A stretch of DNA of 64,000 nt from Paenibacillus harenae (GCF_030812415.1 NZ_JAUSST010000006.1:372001-436000), one strand, 5' to 3'; positions 25,127 through 34,311 are shown, counted from the first letter of the stretch. Translations and numbers: made by a program. Notes: generated from the sequence alone by a model not told the origin.

Positions 25127-27019
25127 ATGAGCATGGGGAAAAAATCGGCTCAATTGCCGATCGCATCCAATCCGCTCGCGACGAGAGCGGATATGCAGGA
25201 AGCGATGCGTCAGCTGTGCGAGCCGCTTGTTCCTTATTACAGCGAGGGCAAGGCGCATCTGAAACTGGGGGAGACCGGCTCGGGCTGCACGAGCGAAACC
25301 GCGGAGATGGAAGGCTTCTCGCGCGTGTTGTGGGGACTTGCGCCGCTGGCTTCCGGAGGCGGCGATTCCGCTTTGTGGGACATCTACAGGGAAGGAATCA
25401 GGAACGGAACGAATCCCGGGCATGCGGAATATTGGGGAGTCGTGAACGATTACGATCAGAAGCTGGTGGAGATGGCATCCTTCGGACTTGCGATGGCGCT
25501 TGCGCCGGAGCAAGTGTGGCAGCCGTTGAGCGAGGTGGAGAAGGGGCGGTTCTATGATTGGTTCAACCAGATTAACGGGCGCACCGTTTACGACTGCAAC
25601 TGGCTCTTCTTTCTCGTTATGGTCAATCTGGGCTTCAAGAAGCTTGGTCTGCCGTATGACCGGGAGCAAATGGACGCGAATCTGGATCGGATCGACGAGT
25701 TCTACTTGTCCGACGGCTGGTATTCGGACGGCATCGGCGGGCATTGCGACTACTATGGGCCTTTCGCCATCCACTATTACGGCTTGATCTACGCCGATTG
25801 GATGGGGGAGGAGGATCCGAAGCGGGCGGCGTTGTATAAGGAAAGGGCGGCGGCGTTCGCGAAGGACTTTATCTACTGGTTCGCGGGCGACGGCTCCGCG
25901 CTGCCGTACGGACGAAGCCTGACGTACCGGTTCTCGCAGGCGGCCTTCTGGAGCGTGCTTGCTTATGCAGGCGTGGAGGTGTTTCCTTATGGCGTCATGA
26001 AGGGCATTGTGCTTCGGCATCTGCGCTGGTGGTTCGCCCAGCCGATCTTCGAGGCGGACGGCAGACTGTCGATCGGGTACGCGTATCCGAATCTCGTCAT
26101 GGCGGAAAATTACAATGCGCCGGGATCGCCATACTGGGCCTTCAAGACGTTCCTGCCGCTGGCGCTGCCGGAGGAGCATCCGTTCTGGCAGGCGGAGGAG
26201 CTGCCGCTGCCGGAGCTGGGCGAGCGCTCCGTGCAGCAATCGCCTCATCTGATCATTCAGAGGCAGGAAGCGAGCGATCATATTGTCGCCTTCAATGCGG
26301 GGCATCCTTCGACGAACGAGCATACGCATACGGCGGCCAAATACGAAAAGTTCGCGTATTCCAATCGGTTCGGCTTCAGCGTGCCGCGGGCGGAGTGGGG
26401 GCTTGCGCAGGGCGCGTACGATTCGATTCTTGCGCTTAGCGAAGGCGATCGTATCTACCGGGTGAAGCGGAAAGCGGAGCGGTCGACGATCGGGGATGGC
26501 GTTATTCATACCGTATGGAAGCCGTGGCACGACGTCGAGGTACGGACGTGGCTCGTCGTCGGAGCGCCTTGGCATGTGCGTATCCATCGCATCGCGTCTA
26601 GCAGGTATTTGGACGCCGCCGACGGCGGGTATGCGCTCGGCGTTGAAGATCGGAAAGGGAAACGAACGCTGCAAGAGAGCAAGGGTGAGGGCGGAGCGCT
26701 GGCCGTATCGGCTCGGGGGGCGAGCGGCATTCGACTGCTCTATGGCGGCGGGCAAGCCGAGCTTGTTCATCCGAACGCGAATACGAATGTGATGTATGCG
26801 CGGACGGTTATTCCGACAGTGACGGCCAGCTTGCAGCCGGGCGTCCATTGGATGGCGACAGGCATATACGGAAATCCCGGAGACGAGCGGGACAATTGTA
26901 CCGAGGATTGGGAACAGGCGCCTCGGGTCGTTTTGGAGAATGATAGCTTTGACGTGCATATAGGCGGACAGAGCATTTACAAACTGACGAATGTTGGCAT
27001 AGAGAGGATTGAAGCGTAA
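25127..27019 (+). CDS. DUF2264 protein (GH154-like), probable uronic-acid glycosidase
   Basis: The ~630-residue cytosolic protein carries an N-terminal (alpha/alpha)-barrel with DUF2264 motifs (GSGCTSETAEMEGFSRVLWG, DGWYSDGIGGHCDYYGPFAIHYYG) and a C-terminal beta-sandwich domain. DUF2264 is the family in which GH154 beta-glucuronidases have been described, and the paired acidic residues fit a glycosidase. GAGGAG at 25110-25116 is about 10 nt before ATG 25127; GTG 25121 is too close. It lies 30 nt after GH88 and abuts GH2 (gap 3 nt). The operon context supports removal of a uronic acid before beta-galactosidase action. Exact specificity is inferred. Confidence 0.8.
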   Translation: MSMGKKSAQLPIASNPLATRADMQEAMRQLCEPLVPYYSEGKAHLKLGETGSGCTSETAEMEGFSRVLWGLAPLASGGGDSALWDIYREGIRNGTNPGHAEYWGVVNDYDQKLVEMASFGLAMALAPEQVWQPLSEVEKGRFYDWFNQINGRTVYDCNWLFFLVMVNLGFKKLGLPYDREQMDANLDRIDEFYLSDGWYSDGIGGHCDYYGPFAIHYYGLIYADWMGEEDPKRAALYKERAAAFAKDFIYWFAGDGSALPYGRSLTYRFSQAAFWSVLAYAGVEVFPYGVMKGIVLRHLRWWFAQPIFEADGRLSIGYAYPNLVMAENYNAPGSPYWAFKTFLPLALPEEHPFWQAEELPLPELGERSVQQSPHLIIQRQEASDHIVAFNAGHPSTNEHTHTAAKYEKFAYSNRFGFSVPRAEWGLAQGAYDSILALSEGDRIYRVKRKAERSTIGDGVIHTVWKPWHDVEVRTWLVVGAPWHVRIHRIASSRYLDAADGGYALGVEDRKGKRTLQESKGEGGALAVSARGASGIRLLYGGGQAELVHPNANTNVMYARTVIPTVTASLQPGVHWMATGIYGNPGDERDNCTEDWEQAPRVVLENDSFDVHIGGQSIYKLTNVGIERIEA

Positions 27020-27022
27020 GCA

Positions 27023-30000
27023 ATGGGAGCAGGAATGAAAACAGGAATGAAAGCAAGCTATGAATGGCTCGGCGATGTGGGCGTATTTCGCGTGAACCGG
27101 CTCGATGCCCACTCGGATCACCGCTACTACCGCACGATGGAGGAAGCGGAAGCAGGTGAGCCGATGGCGCTTCGGCATGAGCTAAACGGAAGCTGGAAGT
27201 TCAGCTATTCGGACAGAGCGGAAGCGAGAGAAGCTTTATTTTATGACGTAAATTACGATCACTCGGGGTGGCCGGACATTGTGGTGCCGGGTCATATTCA
27301 GCTTCAGGGCTTCGGCTCGCCGCAATATGTCAATACGATGTACCCGTGGGACGGACTGGATGGCGTACGTCCTCCCGAGCTTCCGAAGGTGAACCCGGTC
27401 GGCAGCTATGTGAAGACGTTCGAGCTGCCTGCGAATATGAAGGGGCATCCGGTGTACATTTCGTTCCAAGGCGTCGAGTCGGCCTTCTACGTCTGGATGA
27501 ACGGCGAGTTCGTTGGCTACGCGGAGGACAGCTTCACGCCGTCGGAGTTCGAGCTGACGCCACATGTGCGCGAGGGGGAGAACAAGCTTGCCGTCGAGGT
27601 GTATCAGCGGAGCACGGGCAGCTGGCTGGAGGATCAGGATTTCTGGCGGTTCTCGGGTATTTTCCGCGATGTGTACTTGTATACGATTCCTGAACTGCAT
27701 GTACAAGATGTGCGCGTTCGTGCGGAGCTGGACGATTCCTATTCGCAGGGCAGCTTAACCGTGGATTTGCGGCTGATGGACAAGGTGCATCCGGCGGCGC
27801 AGGCGCGAGTAGAGCTGAAGGATGCGGCGGGCCAGCCGGTGGCTGCCGTATCGGGACATTTCGAGAATGGTTCGTTGACATTGAATGCTTCTGCGGGAGA
27901 AGTGCAGCTATGGAGCGCGGAGAAACCTTATTTATATCGGGTTTGTATTTCGGTACTGAACGCGGAGGGTGAGTTGGCAGAGGCGATTGTGCAGAAGGCC
28001 GGCTTCCGCCGGTTCGAGACGATCGATCGGTTAATGTGCTTAAACGGCAAGCGAATCGTATTTAAGGGCGTTAACCGCCATGAGTTCAACTGCCGCAGCG
28101 GCAGGGTCGTGACGAAGGAGGATATGCTCTGGGACATTGCGACGCTGAAGCGCAATAACATTAACGCCGTGCGTACGTCGCATTATCCGAATCAGACGTT
28201 ATGGTACGAGCTGTGCGACGAATACGGTGTTTACGTTATTGACGAGATGAACCTGGAATCGCATGGCTCCTGGCAGAAGATGGGGGCGGTCGAGCCTTCG
28301 TGGAACGTGCCGGGCGATAAGCCGGAATGGCAGCCGATCGTCATGGACCGCGCGGTGTCGATGCTGGAGCGGGACAAAAACCATCCGTCCATTCTCATCT
28401 GGTCATGCGGCAACGAGTCGTATGCAGGCGAGGTCATCCTTAACGTATCTAACTATTTCCGCGAGGCGGACCCAAGCCGCTTGGTGCACTACGAGGGCGT
28501 GTTCCACAATCGGGCGTTCGACGATACGAGCGATATGGAAAGCCGCATGTACGCGAGGCCGGCGGATATCGAAGCTTATTTGCAAGGGGACCCGGCCAAG
28601 CCTTACATCAGCTGCGAGTACATGCACGCGATGGGCAACTCCGTAGGGGGGTTGCACAAATACACGGAGCTGGAGAGCAAGTACCCGATGTATCAGGGTG
28701 GCTTCATCTGGGATTATATCGATCAAGCGCTCGTCAAGAAGAACCGGTACGGCGAGGAGTACTTAGCGTACGGCGGAGACTTCGATGATCGTCCAACCGA
28801 CTACAGCTTCTGCGGCAATGGCATCGTGTTTGCCGATCGGAAGGAAACGCCGAAGATGCAGGAGGTTAAGTTCCTGTATCAAAACGTGAAGCTCGTAGTG
28901 GCGCGAGATGCGGTCGCCGTTCGGAACGAGAACCTGTTCGAGAGTACCGAAGGCTTGAGTCTGCAGTACCGCCTGTATCGGGACGGCACGGAAGTGTTTG
29001 CCGGATCCAGTAATGCGGTTGTAACTGCACAGCAGTCGGGCATGATTACCTTGGAATTTCCAGAGGGAGCGGATGCCGCGCCAGGCGAATATTGCATCCA
29101 TGCGTCGCTTCTATTGACAGAAGGTAGTCTGTGGGCAGAAGCCGGACATGAAGTCGCATTCGGGCAGCATGTCTACGTTGTGGAGCCATCGGTTGTTGCG
29201 GGGCAGGCTTCCGGGGAGGTTACCGTTATCGAGGGCGACGTCAACATCGGAGTTTCCGGCGAAGGCTTCGCGATGATATTCTCGAAGCAGGCGGGCTCGC
29301 TTGTATCATTGCGGTACGGCGATGGCCGAGAGCTGATCTCTGCGCCTCCGATGCCGCTGTTCTGGCGGGCGACAACGGATAACGACAAAGGGTATAACCA
29401 AGGCTTCCAAGCAGGGGCTTGGTATGCCGCGAGCTTGGCGCGCCGCTGTGTGAAGGTGGAGCTGACGAAGGATGCCGCCGACACGGCGACGGTTGCTTAC
29501 GAATATACGTTCAGTATCCACCCGGAAGTAAAGGTGAGCGTGGCCTATACGGTATTCGCGGATGGAAGCCTGCGCGTCCGTTCGCAGTATATCGGCGCCG
29601 AAGGCTTGCCGAATTTGCCGATCTTCGCGTTATCTTTTAAAATACCGGCTGACTATAACCGCTCCGAGTGGTATGCCATGGGACCGGAAGAAAACTATAT
29701 CGATCGCGCGTTCGGCGCACGTCTTGGCGTGTTCGAACGGCGGGTGGACGAGCTGCCTTCCAGCTACCTCGTACCGCAGGAGTCGGGCAACCGGACGGGT
29801 GTTCGGCGCTTATCGATTACCGATGCTACCGGCGCGGGCTTGAAGCTGAATGCCGATCCGAAAGCGCCGGTCGAATGCACGCTGTCGCCGTACACGGCTT
29901 TCGAGCTTGAAAATGCCGCCCACGCATGGGAGCTGCCGGACGTTCACTATACGGTCGTAACCGTTGCGGGAAGACAAATGGGCGTCGGTGGCGATGACAG

Positions 30001-30088
30001 CTGGGGCGCGCCCGTTCATGACGAGTATTTGATTCCGGCGAATCGGGATATGGTGTTTGAGTTTACGTTGTCGAAGTATAACGCATAG
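27023..30088 (+). CDS. GH2 beta-galactosidase (LacZ type)
   Basis: The 1021-residue protein has the full LacZ domain order: sugar-binding jelly roll, two Ig-like domains around a TIM barrel, and the C-terminal beta-sandwich (Bgal_small_N). Catalytic residues are visible: acid/base Glu465 in LIWSCGNES and nucleophile Glu532 in YISCEYMHAMGNS. NRHEFNCRSGR and RTSHYPNQTLWYELCDEYG are family blocks. No signal peptide, so it acts in the cytosol. ATG 27023 is 4 nt after the DUF2264 stop; ATG 27035 with GGAG at 5 nt is an alternative start. It should release galactose from the imported oligosaccharides. A terminator follows at 30121. Confidence 0.93.
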   Translation: MGAGMKTGMKASYEWLGDVGVFRVNRLDAHSDHRYYRTMEEAEAGEPMALRHELNGSWKFSYSDRAEAREALFYDVNYDHSGWPDIVVPGHIQLQGFGSPQYVNTMYPWDGLDGVRPPELPKVNPVGSYVKTFELPANMKGHPVYISFQGVESAFYVWMNGEFVGYAEDSFTPSEFELTPHVREGENKLAVEVYQRSTGSWLEDQDFWRFSGIFRDVYLYTIPELHVQDVRVRAELDDSYSQGSLTVDLRLMDKVHPAAQARVELKDAAGQPVAAVSGHFENGSLTLNASAGEVQLWSAEKPYLYRVCISVLNAEGELAEAIVQKAGFRRFETIDRLMCLNGKRIVFKGVNRHEFNCRSGRVVTKEDMLWDIATLKRNNINAVRTSHYPNQTLWYELCDEYGVYVIDEMNLESHGSWQKMGAVEPSWNVPGDKPEWQPIVMDRAVSMLERDKNHPSILIWSCGNESYAGEVILNVSNYFREADPSRLVHYEGVFHNRAFDDTSDMESRMYARPADIEAYLQGDPAKPYISCEYMHAMGNSVGGLHKYTELESKYPMYQGGFIWDYIDQALVKKNRYGEEYLAYGGDFDDRPTDYSFCGNGIVFADRKETPKMQEVKFLYQNVKLVVARDAVAVRNENLFESTEGLSLQYRLYRDGTEVFAGSSNAVVTAQQSGMITLEFPEGADAAPGEYCIHASLLLTEGSLWAEAGHEVAFGQHVYVVEPSVVAGQASGEVTVIEGDVNIGVSGEGFAMIFSKQAGSLVSLRYGDGRELISAPPMPLFWRATTDNDKGYNQGFQAGAWYAASLARRCVKVELTKDAADTATVAYEYTFSIHPEVKVSVAYTVFADGSLRVRSQYIGAEGLPNLPIFALSFKIPADYNRSEWYAMGPEENYIDRAFGARLGVFERRVDELPSSYLVPQESGNRTGVRRLSITDATGAGLKLNADPKAPVECTLSPYTAFELENAAHAWELPDVHYTVVTVAGRQMGVGGDDSWGAPVHDEYLIPANRDMVFEFTLSKYNA

Positions 30089-30120
30089 GTTAGCACTACT
30101 GTATGGGTTTAAGGGAAGAG

Positions 30121-30165
30121 ACTGTTTCTGTCGCGTGTATGGTGCGATGGGAACAGTTTTTTTCT
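30121..30165 (+). terminator. Rho-independent terminator of the GH88-DUF2264-GH2 operon
   Basis: ACTGTTTC pairs with GGAACAGT (one G-T pair) around a smaller inner stem and is followed by eight T residues. Confidence 0.75.
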
Positions 30166-30204
30166 ATGACTGACCAATCGACATACGTTAAATAGCGTCA
30201 AACG

Positions 30205-30343
30205 AAATAAATGGAATTTCTCCAGTTAATATCTTCGGTTTTCAATAGGGTGGGTGATATCGGTGAAATTAACATGAGGAATTCCCGTTATTCTACCCAA
30301 CGGTTCTATTTCCAATAAATAACTGGAGAAATTCCCTCTATTT
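30205..30343. repeat. MITE-like element with terminal inverted repeats
   Basis: The 139-bp AT-rich segment is bounded by inverted repeats. The left end reads AAATAAATGGAATTTCTCCAG (30205-30225). The right end, on the other strand, reads AAATAGAGGGAATTTCTCCAG. GGAATTTCTCCAGTTA is a perfect 16-bp match. Internal complementary parts would let it fold into one long hairpin. It contains no coding sequence. Small palindromic repeats of this kind are usually non-autonomous mobile elements; no second copy is in the window. Confidence 0.6.
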
Positions 30344-30496
30344 CAAACACAGCTGTGAAACAGGTGGGACGATGGTGAGTTCATACTTTCGTAAGCTTTT
30401 TATAATCCTTTCGCAAGACGATCGTTCTTGGATAGTTAGCTTTAACGTTTAAGCTTCGATTAGTAGGCTAGTTCATTTGACTAAGGGGGAAACGAA

Positions 30497-30808
30497 ATGA
30501 AGAAAAGGTACGGGGTTGTGCTTGTTACAGGTTTGATGCTTCTGCTTTCCGCATGCAATTCGAATGACAACGAGATGATGAACGAGAAGCCGGCCACGGA
30601 AATGAAGGACAGCATGAACGATGAGGAAATGAAGGATGACGGCATGATGGAAGAAGAGAAGATGGATGAAGGAGAAATGAAAGAAGATAGCATGATGGAA
30701 GAGAAGGAAATGAAGGACGACAGCATGATGGAAGAAGGCAAGAAGGATGAAGGCATGATGGAAGACGAGATGAAGGAAGACGAGATGAAGGAAGACAACA
30801 AAATGTAG
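30497..30808 (+). CDS. Methionine-rich acidic lipoprotein
   Basis: The 103-residue protein has a lipoprotein signal with lipobox LLSAC (Cys20). In the 84-residue mature part 19 residues are Met (about 23%), and nearly all the rest are Glu, Asp and Lys. Short repeats of the type DSMMEEKEMKDD recur. No folded domain or other Cys is seen, so it is probably a flexible, surface-tethered chain. AAGGGGGAA precedes ATG. It lies 108 nt before a two-component system whose third gene encodes an MsrP-like molybdoenzyme. Met-rich chains can scavenge hypochlorite and be regenerated by MsrP/YedY (MrpX in Azospira); Cu(I)/Ag(I) binding is the alternative. Role inferred from composition and neighbours. Confidence 0.75.
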   Translation: MKKRYGVVLVTGLMLLLSACNSNDNEMMNEKPATEMKDSMNDEEMKDDGMMEEEKMDEGEMKEDSMMEEKEMKDDSMMEEGKKDEGMMEDEMKEDEMKEDNKM

Positions 30809-30916
30809 GAAACGTCCCTCGCTGACTGGCGGGGGATTGTTTTGCAAGCTAGTCGAATGCGTCGCCGATTGGCGTTATAATAGAAGGAAGATGCAAGAAG
30901 GAACGGGGGGATCGGC

Positions 30917-31654
30917 ATGAGCGCTCGCATTGTCGTGGCCGATGATGAACGAAATATAACGGATGTGTGCCGGCGTTATCTCGAACGCGAGGGCAACACA
31001 GTTTATGTTGCATCCGACGGCGAGGAGGCTCTTAACCTGTGGCGCGAGCATCGACCGGATCTGCTGGTGCTCGATTTGATGATGCCGAAGATAGACGGGC
31101 TTGAGGTTTGCGATACGATTCGCCAGACAGAGGATACGCCGATTATATTGCTGACGGCTCGCGGGGAGGAGCCGGATCGGCTGCTCGGTCTTACGATGGG
31201 AGCCGACGATTATATGACCAAGCCCTTCAGTCCGAGAGAGCTGGTGCTCCGAGTCAAAAATATTTTAAGGCGAACGGGCTATAGGGATCACGAAGCTGCC
31301 GCTCTCAGGGATGGAAAAAAGGATGCGGAGCAGCTTCGGGAGGCGCTGCGCTTCGATGGGTTATCGATCTTTCCTTCGGAGCGAAGGGTAGAGATTGCCG
31401 GGAGAAACGTTGAGCTGACGGCCAAAGAGTTCGATCTGCTGCAGCTGCTGGCGGCCTATCCGGGAAAAGTGTTTTCCCGAAGTCAACTGCTTAATCACGT
31501 ATGGGACGTTGCCTATGAAGGAGATATGACAACCGTCACGGTTCATGTACGCCGGTTGAGGGAGAAGATCGAACCGAATCCGTCCGATCCAAGCTGGATC
31601 AAGACGGTATGGGGCATTGGATATAAGCTGGACGGAAAAGGATTCCTCTCATGA
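30917..31654 (+). CDS. OmpR-family response regulator
   Basis: A receiver domain (residues 1-120) with acidic pocket DDE, phosphoacceptor Asp53 (LVLDLMMPKIDG) and switch Lys (MTKPFSPREL) is followed by a winged-helix DNA-binding domain (about 150-243: LTAKEFDLLQLLAAYPGKVF, VTVHVRRLREKIE, TVWGIGYKLDG). A ~25-residue charged linker separates the domains. It overlaps the histidine kinase start (ATGA), so the two are co-translated. Together with the flanking Met-rich lipoprotein and molybdoenzyme it probably controls an envelope-stress response. Confidence 0.93.
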   Translation: MSARIVVADDERNITDVCRRYLEREGNTVYVASDGEEALNLWREHRPDLLVLDLMMPKIDGLEVCDTIRQTEDTPIILLTARGEEPDRLLGLTMGADDYMTKPFSPRELVLRVKNILRRTGYRDHEAAALRDGKKDAEQLREALRFDGLSIFPSERRVEIAGRNVELTAKEFDLLQLLAAYPGKVFSRSQLLNHVWDVAYEGDMTTVTVHVRRLREKIEPNPSDPSWIKTVWGIGYKLDGKGFLS

Positions 31655-32739
31655 AGCTGCGATCCTATTTAATACTGGCAAACACGATCAGTATCGCTTT
31701 CATCATCCTTTTGCTGCTCGTCTTTTTTCAATACATGCTTGTGACCAAGGAGCAGCTCATCTGGCTTGCGCTTGCTACGGTCGGAGCGGGTATCGTATCT
31801 TCCGGGTTATTCTTCGTGCTCGTCAGACCGCTCGAAGCATCCGTTAGGCGCATAGGAGAAGGCGCGGGCCGGATTGCCGCAGGGGATCTGGAAGCGCGGG
31901 TCGCGGATACGGGATTGTTGGAATTCAAACAACTGGCCGAGCAATTCAATCGGATGGGCGTCAGCCTGGAGCAAAGCTTCCGGCAAGTGAAGGCGGCCGA
32001 GTCCGCTCAGAGGGAGCTGGTCGCCAATATGGCCCATGATCTTCGCACCCCGCTCGCTTCTATGCAATCGTATGCCGAGGCGCTCGAGGATGGCGTAATC
32101 GAAGATGAAACGACTTATCGACGTTATTTATCGACCATTCGTTCGGAAACCGTACGGCTTGGGGATCTCATTCAAGATTTATTCGAGCTATCGACACTGG
32201 ACGCAGGCGCGCAGCAAGACACTGCATACTCGCCGGCGGTGGCAGAGGATGTTCTCGTAGAACTGCTTCCGCGATTTACCTTGCAGCTCGAGAAGAAGTC
32301 CTTGCAGCTGCGCGTGCTTCTTCCGGAGCACTCGCTTAAAGTTTACATGCTGGAGCGGCATTTGCAGAGAGTCCTTCAAAATATGATCGAAAATGCGGTA
32401 AGGCATTCCCCTCATGAAGGTATTATTCGAATAGAATCAGAAGAGCGGGGCGACGGCTTTGTTCGCTTTACCGTTACGGATGAAGGGGAAGGCGTTCCGC
32501 AGCGAGAGCGAGAGCGCATCTTCGAACGCTTCTACCGCTTGGACCGCTCCCGCAGCCGCGAAGGCGGGGGGGCGGGTTTGGGATTGTCGATTGCGAAGCT
32601 GCTCGTGGAGCAGTACCTCGGACAGATCGGCGTAGAGCAAGCTAACGGGCAAGGCAGCAGGTTCTGGTTTACGGTTCGTAAAGCGGATGAAAGATCGGTT
32701 ATGCCTGAAAATACCCGAATCGAGGTGGAGACCCTGTGA
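31651..32739 (+). CDS. Sensor histidine kinase with almost no extracellular loop
   Basis: The 362-residue protein has two membrane segments (about 8-30 and 37-58) separated by only about six residues, then HAMP (RPLEASVRRIGEGAGRIAAG). HisKA follows with His129 in NMAHDLRTPLASM, and HATPase with N box NMIENAVRHS and G2 GAGLGLSIAKLL. Lack of an extracytoplasmic domain marks it as an intramembrane-sensing kinase, typical of envelope-damage sensing. Its ATG overlaps the regulator stop. Its TGA overlaps the GTG of the molybdoenzyme gene, so the three are co-translated. Confidence 0.92.
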   Translation: MKLRSYLILANTISIAFIILLLLVFFQYMLVTKEQLIWLALATVGAGIVSSGLFFVLVRPLEASVRRIGEGAGRIAAGDLEARVADTGLLEFKQLAEQFNRMGVSLEQSFRQVKAAESAQRELVANMAHDLRTPLASMQSYAEALEDGVIEDETTYRRYLSTIRSETVRLGDLIQDLFELSTLDAGAQQDTAYSPAVAEDVLVELLPRFTLQLEKKSLQLRVLLPEHSLKVYMLERHLQRVLQNMIENAVRHSPHEGIIRIESEERGDGFVRFTVTDEGEGVPQRERERIFERFYRLDRSRSREGGGAGLGLSIAKLLVEQYLGQIGVEQANGQGSRFWFTVRKADERSVMPENTRIEVETL

Positions 32740-33989
32740 GTGGCATATTAGAGAGGCTGCGCAAAGGATTCGGCAAAAAGCTCGTATCGCTGCATGCGTG
32801 GAACGGATGGATCGTCGTTATTTTGGCGCTTACGGGACTCGTCTTGGTGGGCGGCTTCTGGCGCGGTATTCTTGGCGAAGGCCGAGTATGGATCAAGTGG
32901 CTGCATATCGTCGTAGGCATCGCCTCGATTATGCCCGTGCTGTATTACCTGTTGTTGGCAGGCAAGCATTGGAAGCAGCTTAAGGATAAGCCCGCCCAGC
33001 GAGCCAATGTGCTGATCGTGCTGGGGCTTCTGCTCGGCTGGTTTTTGTCCGGCGTGCTGCTGTGGCAGTTCCGGGCGGTCGGGCCGCGCGTCTCGAACGT
33101 CGCGTTGGTCGTGCATGATCTGCTTACTTGGATCGGGCTGCCGTACATCATTTATCACTCGCTCACTCGGGTCAAATGGCTCAAGGAGCCGAATCGGCGG
33201 ACGGTTAAGCGGGGAGATGAGCGTAATGCCGATAAGGATGCTCTTCATCCTGCTGCGCCTCAGCCGGTGTATACGCGCCGGTCGTTCATTCGAGGCGCTA
33301 TCGGCGCGGGGCTTGCCGTCACGATCGGGCCGTCCTTCCTGAAGTGGGTCGGAGATTCGCTAGGCAACCTTGGAGTCGGCGGCAGTCAGACGCTCGACAA
33401 GCTGATCGAGAACGATGCGAACAGCCTCGTTCCCGCCCCGCAGCCGCTCCCGGCATCGTCGCCGCCGCTCGGCGGGGGAGCGCAAGGACAATTCCGCGTA
33501 TACACGGTCACGCCGATCCCGACTTTTACGAACGAGAACTGGTCGTTCACGATTGACGGGCTAGTCGAGAAATCCAGCAAGTGGGACTGGAAGCAGTTCG
33601 TTGCGCTGAAGCGTGAGGTGCAAGTGAGCGACTTCCACTGCGTGACGGGCTGGTCGGTGTACAAGAATACATGGGAGGGCATCAAGCTGAAGGATCTGCT
33701 GAAGCAAGCAGGGGTGAAGGCGTCCGCCCGAACTGTGAAGTTCTACTCAGGCGACGGCGTATACACAGATACGCTCACGCTTGAACAAGCCGATATGGAT
33801 GACGTGCTCGTCGCGGTCATGCATGACGGCAAGCCGATCCCGAGCGACCTCGGCGGCCCGGTTCGGCTGATCGTACCGAAGATGTACGCGTACAAGTCGG
33901 TCAAATGGCTGAACCGGATCGAGCTGATTGAAGGCGAGCATGTCGGGTATTGGGAGCAGCGGGGTTATTCCAACGATGCTTGGGTGTAG
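32736..33989 (+). CDS. Fused membrane-cytochrome / molybdopterin oxidoreductase (YedZ-YedY or MsrP-like)
   Basis: GTG start overlaps the kinase stop (GTGA). Residues 15-145 form four membrane helices with candidate heme-ligand histidines His20, His57, His127 and His141 (HAWNGW, WLHIVVG, VVHDLLTW, IIYHS). A twin-arginine motif TRRSFIRG (181-182) and a hydrophobic segment follow. An extracellular sulfite-oxidase-fold domain spans about 250-415, with Mo-ligand Cys302 in DFHCVTGWSV and GGPVRLIVPKMYAYKSVKW. In Gram-negatives heme protein MsrQ/YedZ and molybdoenzyme MsrP/YedY are separate; here one chain carries both parts. MsrP reduces methionine sulfoxide in envelope proteins. A reductase acting on the Met-rich lipoprotein is inferred; another oxidoreductase role is possible. 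Confidence 0.85.
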   Translation: MSGILERLRKGFGKKLVSLHAWNGWIVVILALTGLVLVGGFWRGILGEGRVWIKWLHIVVGIASIMPVLYYLLLAGKHWKQLKDKPAQRANVLIVLGLLLGWFLSGVLLWQFRAVGPRVSNVALVVHDLLTWIGLPYIIYHSLTRVKWLKEPNRRTVKRGDERNADKDALHPAAPQPVYTRRSFIRGAIGAGLAVTIGPSFLKWVGDSLGNLGVGGSQTLDKLIENDANSLVPAPQPLPASSPPLGGGAQGQFRVYTVTPIPTFTNENWSFTIDGLVEKSSKWDWKQFVALKREVQVSDFHCVTGWSVYKNTWEGIKLKDLLKQAGVKASARTVKFYSGDGVYTDTLTLEQADMDDVLVAVMHDGKPIPSDLGGPVRLIVPKMYAYKSVKWLNRIELIEGEHVGYWEQRGYSNDAWV

Positions 33990-34113
33990 AGGGAACTGCT
34001 GCTTTTAGGTATCCTTTTACATAAACAACGAATGAAATGAAGCAAGCCGAGCGCTTATCGGGAATAGGGAAAGACGATGAACAACGGTTTTACCATACAA
34101 TAAGACAGAAGCA

Positions 34114-34195
34114 TTTTCCCGGCGCCGTCGTCACGGTAAGCCATGATCGGTTCTTCATAGACAAGATCGGGACGAAAATGCTGAGCTTTGACCCT
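34114..34195 (+). pseudogene. Fragment of an ABC-F ATPase
   Basis: The short stretch reads FPGAVVTVSHDRFFIDKIGT and then KMLSFD, the H-loop region of ABC-F proteins. No Walker motifs or start lie nearby, and the frame stops at 34225. It is the only identifiable content of the 320-nt gap between 33990 and 34311. Confidence 0.7.
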
Positions 34196-34311
34196 ATATT
34201 TGGGATAACGGAACAAAATTTGTAGGGGATCTCGTAGCCTATAGAGGCAGCCCTTCTTGTTGTTTGGTATAATAGGACCCATGAATCGGATGATGGAAGG
34301 CGGAATGTAGA

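Noticed and set aside
24323-27178. A 951-codon open frame on the minus strand
   Set aside because: It lies opposite the GH88 and DUF2264 genes, which have clear domains; the antisense product is Arg/His/Pro-rich without motifs or an SD, as expected from GC-rich codon use.
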